Part shown: positions 15,660 through 22,541 of the stretch, one piece after another
Layout of the letters: every line of letters begins with the position of its first letter
Numbering within the stretch: the first letter of the stretch is position 1
IMG/VR virus record: IMGVR_UViG_3300032297_000837
Coordinates: 1-29,371 of that record
Length of the DNA stretch: 29,371 bases
Origin: a virus
Strand: one strand, 5' to 3'
The notes under the pieces: model-generated
Databases searched by the model: none
What the model was told of the DNA's origin: nothing
What the model saw: the letters and a program-made list of their open reading frames with translations, nothing else
Position numbers and translations under genes: made by a program

Positions 15660-16967
15660 TTAAGCGCTCAAATCGCCAAGTACAACCCAAGAATTAAATG
15701 CTCGTTTAATAAGAGTGGCGCTACTCCACCTTGCACGTAATTTTAATCCAGGAGTAGAATTTGGGGTAAATCCATCTCCTACTATAGTAACCTGAGAGGT
15801 TCCTGTTTGTAATATATCCACAGAGTATCCAACTGGAAATACGGTAGAGTCTATTATTGTTACAGTTCCTCCTGCAGACATTTCAATAAGTCTTCCAGAA
15901 TCAATTGGGGCAACAATATAGTTACCAGATTTAGAGTTTATTGTTATTGTATCTGCAGACTGTACAGAAATTGATCCTGCCATTGATGAATGGAATTGGC
16001 AAGCATAGTAAAGGTCATCTGGTGCATCTTGAGGAAGCTCTACTAGAATGTGACCTGATTGTGCTCCTCCATTTGTTATACCAGTTGAATATACATTTCC
16101 TGAGCTATAAGCTCCAGATACTGTTTGAATCCAGAATGGGTGTCCTGTGGCATTAACATGAATACGATATTTTTTACCTTTTTCAAATGTAATAAGACCG
16201 TTAGATACTCCGTTTACCAAATAGGATCCAGATCCAGAGTTAGTGATGTAATAGTCTACCGAAGGATCTGATAAGTTTAGTTTTAAATCGAGTGCTGTCT
16301 GTGTTGCGGTAGAAACTGGCTTAAGTGCATCGGTTGTATTGTCAACATTAGCAAGTCCGACCATTGTTTTGTCTATGCCAGCGACTGTGCCTGTAAAAGT
16401 TGGAGATGCAATTGGTGCCTTTAGTCCCAAGGCCGTTGTTATTGTTGCGGCATAAGATGCATCATCATTTATTGCAGCCGCTAATTCATTTAAAGTATCT
16501 AATGCTGTTGGTGCTCCATCAATTAAATTTCCTAGTTCTGATATTGGAATTCTGCCATTTGTGTCAAGGGTTGCAACTCCATCGGCATTTCCAAATAGAG
16601 TCATTGGAATATATCCAGTAGAAACTGTATCATCTAATGCATCAATTGCTTCATCAACATACAATTTGCTTGCAATAGTGCTATCAACTGCAAGTGTAAT
16701 TGTATTTGCATTGTCATTATATGTTTTTGTAATTCCCGTTCCTGCTGTTATTGCAGCTTCAACTGCATCTTGAGCAAGCTCTGTTAGTTCGCTTGGGATA
16801 ACATTTAGGTATGGTAAAACATTCCATCTAGAAGTTTCTCCTGAAGCAATTCCAACTTTAAACCTATTTACTGTTATATCAAAGCCAAATTCTCCAACTT
16901 GTAATATTGGATTATTGGTTGACCAGTTAGTAGAGGTGTCTCTTCTTACTTGTAATCTAACTGCCAT
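15660..16967 (-). CDS. Tail fibre protein carrying a cupredoxin-like domain
   Basis: This 435-aa protein has an N-terminal RRDTSTNWSTNNPILQVGEFGFD module (about 8-50) like the N-terminal domain of phage tropism determinants and fibres. Shaft modules are shared with the 578- and 757-aa proteins (LTELAQDAVEAAITAGTGITK, about 61-95; APTALDTLNELAAAINDDA, about 152-171). Residues about 236-336 form a cupredoxin-like domain: GHPFWI (H276) and YYACQFHSSMAGSI (C323, H326, M329), which are all four classical type 1 copper ligand positions. Similar domains exist in marine phage proteins. Residues 340-435 are a beta-rich cap. AAGGGG precedes the ATG. A virion fibre is confident; copper binding is inferred from the residues. 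Confidence 0.85.
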   Translation of the reverse strand: MAVRLQVRRDTSTNWSTNNPILQVGEFGFDITVNRFKVGIASGETSRWNVLPYLNVIPSELTELAQDAVEAAITAGTGITKTYNDNANTITLAVDSTIASKLYVDEAIDALDDTVSTGYIPMTLFGNADGVATLDTNGRIPISELGNLIDGAPTALDTLNELAAAINDDASYAATITTALGLKAPIASPTFTGTVAGIDKTMVGLANVDNTTDALKPVSTATQTALDLKLNLSDPSVDYYITNSGSGSYLVNGVSNGLITFEKGKKYRIHVNATGHPFWIQTVSGAYSSGNVYSTGITNGGAQSGHILVELPQDAPDDLYYACQFHSSMAGSISVQSADTITINSKSGNYIVAPIDSGRLIEMSAGGTVTIIDSTVFPVGYSVDILQTGTSQVTIVGDGFTPNSTPGLKLRARWSSATLIKRAFNSWVVLGDLSA

Positions 16968-16978
16968 TTTTTTGCCCC

Positions 16979-17911
16979 TTATCTAACATATACATAAATT
17001 ATACCTGGTTGTCCTGCTCCACCTGTGCCACCTTGTGTTGCTATTCCTCCACCTGTTCCTGAATCTCTTGATAAAGCTCCTCCGCCGCCTCCGCCGCCGC
17101 CTGCACCCCGATTTGTTGCTGGTGAACCAACAGAGCCAGAGGATGTTCCGCCTCCAGAGCCTGGCTGTGCACCACGACCACCGTCTCCACCTCTTCCTGC
17201 ACTTGAACCAGGATTTCCACCTTGACCGCCATTAGCTGGTCCGTTTGTACTTCCTACTGCACCGCCGCCTCCGCCGCCTCCGCTTCCTCCCAAAGTTATT
17301 GATCCGACACCAGGTGCGGTTGAATTTAATGTTGCACCTGAAGAACCTGGGTTACCAGACTGCCCTCCAGAGGGACTTCCATAGTTATAACTATATGATC
17401 CTCCTGTGCCACCAGATCCTCCACCAGGACCGCCAGACGATGCCTCTAAACCAATAGTAGCAGAAACTCCGCCTCCGCCAGAAGAGCTTCCAGATGTTGC
17501 TGTAGCTAAAGAACTAAAACTTGTATCTTGTCCAGGAGATCCAATAGTAACTGCATACTGAGTTCCAGGGTTTACTGGATAATCTTTAAAAATAAATCCG
17601 CCACCACCGCCACCGCCTCTTCCACCAGTTGCTCCAGAACCACCATCTGAATTTGCACCAGTTGCACCATTGCCACCTGCACCAATTCCTTTTACTGCAA
17701 TTTGAGAGTATCCAGAAGGCATTATAAAAGTTCCACTACTTGTAAATGTTGCAACAAGTGTATAAGAAGGAGCTAAATATTGATATGCCTTTTTCCAAAC
17801 ACCATTAATTTTTACCCACTCTTGAGTAACATTTTTCCAAACTCCAGCAACCTTTACAGATTGAGAAGAAACGTTTTTCCATACTCCATTTACTTTTATA
17901 TGTTTTGTCAT
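16979..17911 (-). CDS. Glycine-rich tail tip/adhesin-like protein
   Basis: This 310-aa protein opens with three copies of a VKV.GVWKNV unit (residues 4-42), a short attachment motif seen at the start of phage fibre proteins. A beta segment (about 48-75) follows. The remaining 230 residues are dominated by glycine runs (G7-G9) broken by Ser, Asn, Thr and Ala. This pattern resembles the polyglycine-II sandwich of distal fibre adhesins in T-even-like phages, where surface loops between glycine helices contact the receptor. The C-terminus GGTGGAGQPGIIYVYVR closes the fold. The receptor-binding role is inferred from that resemblance. It lies in the middle of the fibre gene block. Confidence 0.8.
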   Translation of the reverse strand: MTKHIKVNGVWKNVSSQSVKVAGVWKNVTQEWVKINGVWKKAYQYLAPSYTLVATFTSSGTFIMPSGYSQIAVKGIGAGGNGATGANSDGGSGATGGRGGGGGGGFIFKDYPVNPGTQYAVTIGSPGQDTSFSSLATATSGSSSGGGGVSATIGLEASSGGPGGGSGGTGGSYSYNYGSPSGGQSGNPGSSGATLNSTAPGVGSITLGGSGGGGGGGAVGSTNGPANGGQGGNPGSSAGRGGDGGRGAQPGSGGGTSSGSVGSPATNRGAGGGGGGGGALSRDSGTGGGIATQGGTGGAGQPGIIYVYVR

Positions 17912-17915
17912 ATTA

Positions 17916-19652
17916 TCACGGAGTATATACTAGCCAAACATCCCCGTCAGCACCACCAGAAGGTGCGGAGGTGGAAGCATAAGTAGCTCTTCCATAAGCT
18001 GATGTAGTCCAATCAATTGCAAGTCCTGGTATTCTAAATCTATTATTACTTGAATTTCCAATAGTTATTTCATTGCTTACTGATGCTCCAGAAAATAGAT
18101 TATTCGTTCCAATAATAATATTGTTTGATCCCGAAGCCAAGTTGGATCCAGCACTTCGTCCAATACCAATGTTACCGTCTCCTTGAGATGAAGCTAAAGA
18201 TGATGCTCCAACTGCAACATTTTGATCCCCAGCAATGTTTGTTGTTAATGCTTGCATTCCAATTGCAGTATTTTCATCTCCAGTTGTTGTTGCAATTCCT
18301 GCACCATAACCAAAATATGCTCCATTTACTCCAGTAGTCAGAGCATTAGCCGAATTATTTCCAACTGCTGTATTTGCATTTCCAGTTGCAAGCGGTAGAG
18401 CTGAATATCCTATTGCTACGACTCCAAATCCAGCTATATTACTTTTTAAAGCGTCAAAGCCTACTGCAACATTTTGAGTTGAAGTGTTTATCTTGCCAGC
18501 ATTTTGCCCAATAAAAGCATTTGTAGAGCTTGTAAGCCCATATACTGTTCCTAATGTTGAATATGTAGCAGCAGATGTTACTGGAATTGTTGCCCAAGAT
18601 TCTACTGTGCCATCTGTAGTTAAAAACTTACCGCTATTAGATGTTTGAGCAGGTAATGTATATTGTGCAACTGTGGCCCAAGATTTAGATGTTCCGTCTG
18701 TAGTTAAAAATTTACCAGAATTTCCAGTCTGGGAAGGAAGTGTCGGTTCTTTAGTTCCTAGTGCTGTGGTAATTGTTGAAGCAAATGAGGCATCGTCGTT
18801 TATTGCAGCTGCTAATTCGTTTAATGTATTTAATGTTTCTGGAGCGGTATCTAGTATATTAGAAATTGCTGTTGTTACATAAGACTCTGTTGCAAAATCT
18901 CCGTCTGTCAGTGCTGCGTTAAATTCAGCTAAAGTTCCGTTAAGAGTGTTTCCTCCTACTGATATAATAAGTCTTGTTCCGCCACTAGTAGTTACTATTC
19001 CTGAAACATATCCTATACCAGAGTTTACTACCGATATAACTCCCTGGGCGCTGATGCTTATTCTGCCGCCTTTATCAAGACCTGCCTGATAAATTGCTAT
19101 ATTGCTTTGTCCAAAAAATCCAGATATATTATCGTATTGAGCAATTGACGTAATTCCAGTCCCAAGACCAATTGTTTTGTTTGTTAAAGTTTGAGCTAAA
19201 GTATTTCTTGTAATTTCTGCTGGTATTTCAGAATCTGGAACTTTGCCGTCTGGATCTAAAGAAGCTACGCCATCTGCAGATCCAACAATACTGAGAGGTA
19301 CATAGCTTGCTGCTGCAGTGCTACCTAAACCAGAAACGGCGGTATCAACATAAGTTTTATTTGCAATAGTACTATCTACCGCAAGAGTAATTGTATTTGC
19401 GGTATCGTCATAAGTCTTTGTTATTCCAGTTCCAGCAGTAATTGCTAACTCTACAGCATCTTGAGCAAGTTCAGTTAATTCGCTAGGCAAAACATTTATA
19501 AAAGGAAGTGCTGCCCATAAAGCTGAGCCATTTCCAACTTTAATTTTATTTAAAGTTTTATCAATTCCAATTTCGCCATCTTTTAAGACATAAGTAGCGG
19601 AAGCCCATTGTGTAGAAGTGCCTCTTTTATGTTTTACTGAGCTATATGTCAT
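17916..19652 (-). CDS. Tail fibre protein with YadA-like head repeats
   Basis: In this 578-aa protein residues about 5-55 are the same type of N-terminal module as in the 435-aa fibre (KRGTSTQWAS...GEIGID). Residues 57-110 and 260-300 hold the shared TAGTGITKTYDD and APETLNTLNELAAAINDD modules. Two near-identical SGKFLTTDGT units lie around 310-350. Residues about 385-540 are a left-handed roll of YadA-head type, with repeated motifs such as NTAVG, ENTAIG, QNVAVG, GNIGIG and NNIIIG spaced about 22-26 aa apart. Such rolls form trimeric adhesin heads in bacteria and phage fibres. Its start overlaps the stop of the upstream gene (ATGA). Confidence 0.85.
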   Translation of the reverse strand: MTYSSVKHKRGTSTQWASATYVLKDGEIGIDKTLNKIKVGNGSALWAALPFINVLPSELTELAQDAVELAITAGTGITKTYDDTANTITLAVDSTIANKTYVDTAVSGLGSTAAASYVPLSIVGSADGVASLDPDGKVPDSEIPAEITRNTLAQTLTNKTIGLGTGITSIAQYDNISGFFGQSNIAIYQAGLDKGGRISISAQGVISVVNSGIGYVSGIVTTSGGTRLIISVGGNTLNGTLAEFNAALTDGDFATESYVTTAISNILDTAPETLNTLNELAAAINDDASFASTITTALGTKEPTLPSQTGNSGKFLTTDGTSKSWATVAQYTLPAQTSNSGKFLTTDGTVESWATIPVTSAATYSTLGTVYGLTSSTNAFIGQNAGKINTSTQNVAVGFDALKSNIAGFGVVAIGYSALPLATGNANTAVGNNSANALTTGVNGAYFGYGAGIATTTGDENTAIGMQALTTNIAGDQNVAVGASSLASSQGDGNIGIGRSAGSNLASGSNNIIIGTNNLFSGASVSNEITIGNSSNNRFRIPGLAIDWTTSAYGRATYASTSAPSGGADGDVWLVYTP

Positions 19653-19954
19653 AATGAACCTGCATCAATATCTTTGGTTTCATCGTATTGAGACTGTGAA
19701 GTTCCGCCGTCAAATATAGTTAAGGTTGGATTATAGTTACCTGCATATACAGTATGAATGTCTCCGTCATATGTGTGTATGTGATTTTCTAGTAAGTATT
19801 GTGGTCCGCTTGAGCCTACTGCAATCCACGCTGTTCCTGAATATACTCTAAGTTCTTGAGCTACTGTGTTGTAATATATATCTCCAGCTCTGCCTGCGGC
19901 TGGGTCTGATGATAATTCTGCGGCATTAAGGGGAACTAATCTTTTTACTGACAT
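19649..19954 (-). CDS. Small fibre-associated structural protein
   Basis: This 101-aa protein contains a module of the type AGDIYYNTVAQELRVYSGTAWIAVG (about 23-48), the same kind as AGQIYYDSSNNTMYYYNG in the 462-aa protein and HGQIYYNKPLNKLKVWDG in the 757-aa fibre. The remainder (IHTYDGDIHTVYAGNYNPTL) is short and beta-like. GGGAG precedes the ATG by six bases, and the stop overlaps the next fibre gene. A short fibre or fibre adaptor is likely; no specific family name can be given. Confidence 0.7.
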   Translation of the reverse strand: MSVKRLVPLNAAELSSDPAAGRAGDIYYNTVAQELRVYSGTAWIAVGSSGPQYLLENHIHTYDGDIHTVYAGNYNPTLTIFDGGTSQSQYDETKDIDAGSL

Positions 19955-19965
19955 TTAAAACTCCC

Positions 19966-21354
19966 TTAACCAGTAATTACGACTCTGTATGCTCCACTTG
20001 CAGGTGCTGTTGCAAATCTTAATGTAATTGTATTTGCTGATGTACGCTCTACGTCTGTTTCAACTAAAGCTTTTAGGCCTGCTGTTTCAAAAACTTGAAC
20101 AGTAACATCATCTGATCCCAAATTGTGTGTTACAACAAGCGCTGATAAAGCTGAAGGGTTAGCAAGATTTTCTGCGTACTTTCTTGCAATTGCATGGTAG
20201 TTTGTTCCATTATTTGTAAGTGTCCAGTTATCGCTTGTCTCATTCCATAGGACTTCAACATCTGTGCCATCGCCACGCTCTACACGAATACCAGCATCTG
20301 CTGTTGGTGTTCCAGTAAAGTCGGTATTAAGATTAATCTTATTATCGACAATATTTACCTGTGTAGTATTTACTGAGTTTATTGTTCCAGCTACGTTTAG
20401 GTTTCCGCCTACTGTTAAGTTATTTGTAATGCTTACATCATCTGGAAGACCAATTGTTACTGTTGTGCCTTCTCCTGTTGTAGGGCTTACTGTTACTTCA
20501 TTAGCTGTTCCTGTAATGTTTGCAACATAATCACCTGTTGTTTGAGTTCCTAGGTTTACATTCTTAACACTTACTGCACCGTCTGTTACGGTAAAATCTG
20601 TTGTAGCAAAAGAAGCAACACCACGGTTTGTAGTTGTTGCAATTTCTGCATCTACTGTTAGGGTTCCTGCCGTATCATCATATGTTACATCGATGCCTTC
20701 GCCTGCAACAATTTGTCCGCCAACAATATCTTGTACACGCTCAGCGTTTAATGTTACTGCGCCTGATGTTACTGTAAAATCTGTTGAGTCAAAGCTTGCA
20801 ACACCCTTATTAGTTGAAGTTGCATCTTCTGCTGATACTGTAACTGTATTATTTGTTACAGCTACGTCAATTCCTTCTCCACCTACAAATGCTAATGAAT
20901 CAGTTAATAGGTTAACTGTATCTGTACCAGTGTCTCCATTTATAGAAAGGTTTGTTGCTACGTCTGCTTCGCCTGCAGCAGTTAAACGACCTTGAGCATC
21001 TACTGTAAATGTTGGAATCTTTGTTGTTGAACCGTATGATCCAGCAGTTACTGCAGTATTATCTAAATCTATTGTTGTTGTACCAGCGGCATCGTTGTAT
21101 GTTGATGTTAGACCAACTCCGCCTACAATTGCTGAACCAATTACATCTTGAATGACCTCTGTAGAACCAGACATTGGCATCCATGGACCATTTGGAGAGG
21201 CAAGTCCATTGTAGTAGTACATTGTATTATTGCTTGAGTCATAATAAATCTGACCCGCTACTGGATTGGATGGTGCTGAACTTAAATTCTGAATTCTTGC
21301 ATTGAGCAGCTCATTCTTGTTGAGGTCAATGTTGGTTACAAATAATCTTGCCAT
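19966..21354 (-). CDS. Tail fibre / structural repeat protein
   Basis: In this 462-aa protein residues about 25-60 carry the GQIYYDSSNNTMYYYNG module. Residues 70-260 contain three diverged shaft units (IQDVIGSAIVGGVGLTSTYND, and VQDIVGGQIVAGEGIDVTYDDTAGTLTVD). Two copies of a TN(K/R)GVASF.(S/T)TDFTVT unit lie near 183 and 242. A central NLTVGGNLNVAGTINSVNTTQ motif (about 316-337) is common in cyanophage-like and T4-like structural proteins. The C-terminal 65 residues (VVTHNLGSDDVTVQVFE...) match the C-terminus of the 147-aa collagen-like protein next to it. AAAGGAG precedes the ATG. A virion fibre or spike is likely. Confidence 0.83.
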   Translation of the reverse strand: MARLFVTNIDLNKNELLNARIQNLSSAPSNPVAGQIYYDSSNNTMYYYNGLASPNGPWMPMSGSTEVIQDVIGSAIVGGVGLTSTYNDAAGTTTIDLDNTAVTAGSYGSTTKIPTFTVDAQGRLTAAGEADVATNLSINGDTGTDTVNLLTDSLAFVGGEGIDVAVTNNTVTVSAEDATSTNKGVASFDSTDFTVTSGAVTLNAERVQDIVGGQIVAGEGIDVTYDDTAGTLTVDAEIATTTNRGVASFATTDFTVTDGAVSVKNVNLGTQTTGDYVANITGTANEVTVSPTTGEGTTVTIGLPDDVSITNNLTVGGNLNVAGTINSVNTTQVNIVDNKINLNTDFTGTPTADAGIRVERGDGTDVEVLWNETSDNWTLTNNGTNYHAIARKYAENLANPSALSALVVTHNLGSDDVTVQVFETAGLKALVETDVERTSANTITLRFATAPASGAYRVVITG

Positions 21355-21367
21355 TTTTTATTCTCCT

Positions 21368-21811
21368 TTAGGACAGGTACGCTGTCCCTGAAAATGGTTG
21401 TGCCATTGTCAGTGTAATCTGGTTAACACTATTATAGTCTATTCCCGTTTCTAATATGTCGCCTGCAGAATTTTTGATAGTCACATTTGGATTGTATCCT
21501 AAATTATGAGTTATCTGAAGGCTATATATTCCATTTACTGGACCTGTTACCTGATTGATTAACCAAGGGTAGGTCAATGTTCCAGCTGTTAGAAGGTAGT
21601 TTGCTGCTCCGACCCATGTAAAGTCTGAGGGCTTTGGACCATAAAATCTTGTTGTGTTTTTGTCATAATAAAAATCGCCTTCAAGACCTAGTGTTTCTGA
21701 TGGGGCACCTAGGCCGTTTAATATTGTTTTTCCTCTTGGTCCTTGTGGGCCAGGGCTAGAAATAACTACATCGTTTACGACTTCTGTTACTACTACTTTT
21801 TCTACTGTCAT
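21368..21811 (-). CDS. Short collagen-motif structural protein
   Basis: This 147-aa protein has a short collagen-like stretch (SPGPQGPRGK, residues about 19-28). A GDFYYDKNTTRFYGP module (44-58) and a C-terminal ITHNLGYNPNVTIKNSAGDILETG domain follow. That last domain is the same type as the C-terminus of the 462-aa protein. The start overlaps the upstream stop as ATGA, so translation is probably coupled to the BppU-like gene. It is likely a small baseplate or fibre linker. Confidence 0.72.
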   Translation of the reverse strand: MTVEKVVVTEVVNDVVISSPGPQGPRGKTILNGLGAPSETLGLEGDFYYDKNTTRFYGPKPSDFTWVGAANYLLTAGTLTYPWLINQVTGPVNGIYSLQITHNLGYNPNVTIKNSAGDILETGIDYNSVNQITLTMAQPFSGTAYLS

Positions 21812-22161
21812 ACTGTCACCGACCTACTTAGTGCTAAAAAGCCTTCAAGTAATTTTATTTTGTTTCCGTTGCTATCTGTTACCATAATGTCGTAGGCTGA
21901 CTTTGGATAGAACAATTTGTTTGTCTGTGCAGCCGTCATTTTAATTGTTAGTTTGCCAGCAGTCGGATCTATTGAAATTCCATTTGATAAATTAGGGGTA
22001 GTTAATGTAAATGCTAATTTTGATCCGCCTTTTGTATCTCTAACCTGCATTTTTGCAGAAGCGCCCACTAGACTTATTGGCAAGTCTTGGCTATCTCGAT
22101 ACTCTACAACAAAAGAAAATGTTGCATTTTGGTCTACTTCAAAATTTTTAACGGCTGACAT
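21808..22161 (-). CDS. BppU N-terminal-like baseplate protein
   Basis: In this 117-aa protein the pattern F.VDQNATFSFVVEYRDSQDLPISLVGASAKMQVRD, followed by an I.IDPTAGKLTIKMTA segment, is that of the N-terminal domain of upper baseplate proteins (BppU type) from siphoviruses of Gram-positive hosts. That domain attaches fibres to the baseplate, and here the protein consists of that domain alone. AGGAG lies five bases before the ATG and is partly inside a small hairpin (22169-22181). It opens the tail/fibre part of the leftward block, directly after the lysis-type gene. Confidence 0.72.
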   Translation of the reverse strand: MSAVKNFEVDQNATFSFVVEYRDSQDLPISLVGASAKMQVRDTKGGSKLAFTLTTPNLSNGISIDPTAGKLTIKMTAAQTNKLFYPKSAYDIMVTDSNGNKIKLLEGFLALSRSVTV

Positions 22162-22168
22162 AATATCT

Positions 22169-22209
22169 CCTAAAATAGGAAAACTCCTGTACTTATTTTA
22201 GCACAGGAG
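22169..22209 (-). promoter_or_regulatory. Two hairpins in the spacer before the BppU-like gene
   Basis: On the minus strand a 7-bp stem (CTCCTGT, pairing 22184-22190 with 22203-22209, loop of 12) is followed by TTTTCC and then a smaller hairpin TCCTA-TTT-TAGGA (22169-22181). The latter contains part of the AGGAG ribosome site of the next gene. The first could be a weak terminator or processing site between lysis and tail genes; the second could limit ribosome access. Confidence 0.4.
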
Positions 22210-22233
22210 AGTCCCTAATTCGATATTAAATTT

Positions 22234-22470
22234 TTATTTTGCTACAAATCCGAATTCCTTGTTACTTGGGCTTAGAGCCTTAAGGATTACTGGTGCAACT
22301 GCTGCTACGCCACCTAGAAGAAGGTCTCTTGGATTTGTATTGCCAGTCATATATAGAGCAATTGCTGCTGAAAGAAATGCACGAGCATATGTTCCAAGCG
22401 CTGCTAAAATTTGTTCTGTCATTGTTACCTTTCCATCTTTGTTTAAATCCGCTTTATCGAATTTAGCCAT
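22234..22470 (-). CDS. Holin candidate with an N-terminal EF-hand loop
   Basis: This 78-aa protein has at residues 8-19 a canonical calcium-binding EF-hand loop (D-x-N-x-D-G-x-V-x3-E; DLNKDGKVTMTE). Two hydrophobic segments follow (about 22-43 and 50-67), joined by a polar turn TGNTNPRDLL, with a charged end. Size, topology and Ala/Leu/Gly content resemble small phage holins of the r1t type. Holins make holes in the cell membrane so that lysis enzymes reach the wall. GGAGA precedes the ATG. It is placed between the reductase and the tail genes rather than next to the transglycosylase at 25652. An alternative is a small virion or membrane protein of another role. Confidence 0.6.
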   Translation of the reverse strand: MAKFDKADLNKDGKVTMTEQILAALGTYARAFLSAAIALYMTGNTNPRDLLLGGVAAVAPVILKALSPSNKEFGFVAK

Positions 22471-22486
22471 ATTATCATCTCCATTT

Positions 22487-22523
22487 TGGGCAGGGTGCCC
22501 AGAATTTTGGGGAATATCCCCAA
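22487..22523 (-). promoter_or_regulatory. Tandem hairpins in the reductase-holin spacer
   Basis: Two perfect inverted repeats lie back to back: TTGGGG/CCCCAA with a 5-base loop (22507-22523) and TGGGC/GCCCA with a 5-base loop (22487-22501). Neither is followed by a run of T on either strand, so RNA processing or 5' end protection fits better than classical termination. Confidence 0.5.
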
Positions 22524-22530
22524 TACTATA

Positions 22531-22539
22531 ATTCTACCA
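22531..22539 (-). promoter_or_regulatory. Extended -10 promoter for the holin/tail block
   Basis: On the minus strand the sequence reads TGGTAGAAT, an extended -10 (TGnTAnnnT). A TAGACA lies 16 bases upstream of the TAGAAT hexamer as a -35. The identical nine bases occur in front of the reductase gene. The start site would fall just before the tandem hairpins. Confidence 0.5.
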
Positions 22540-22541
22540 CA

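Noticed and set aside
17025-17235. Proline- and leucine-rich open frames on the plus strand
   Set aside because: They are complements of the glycine-rich codons of the tail tip gene.
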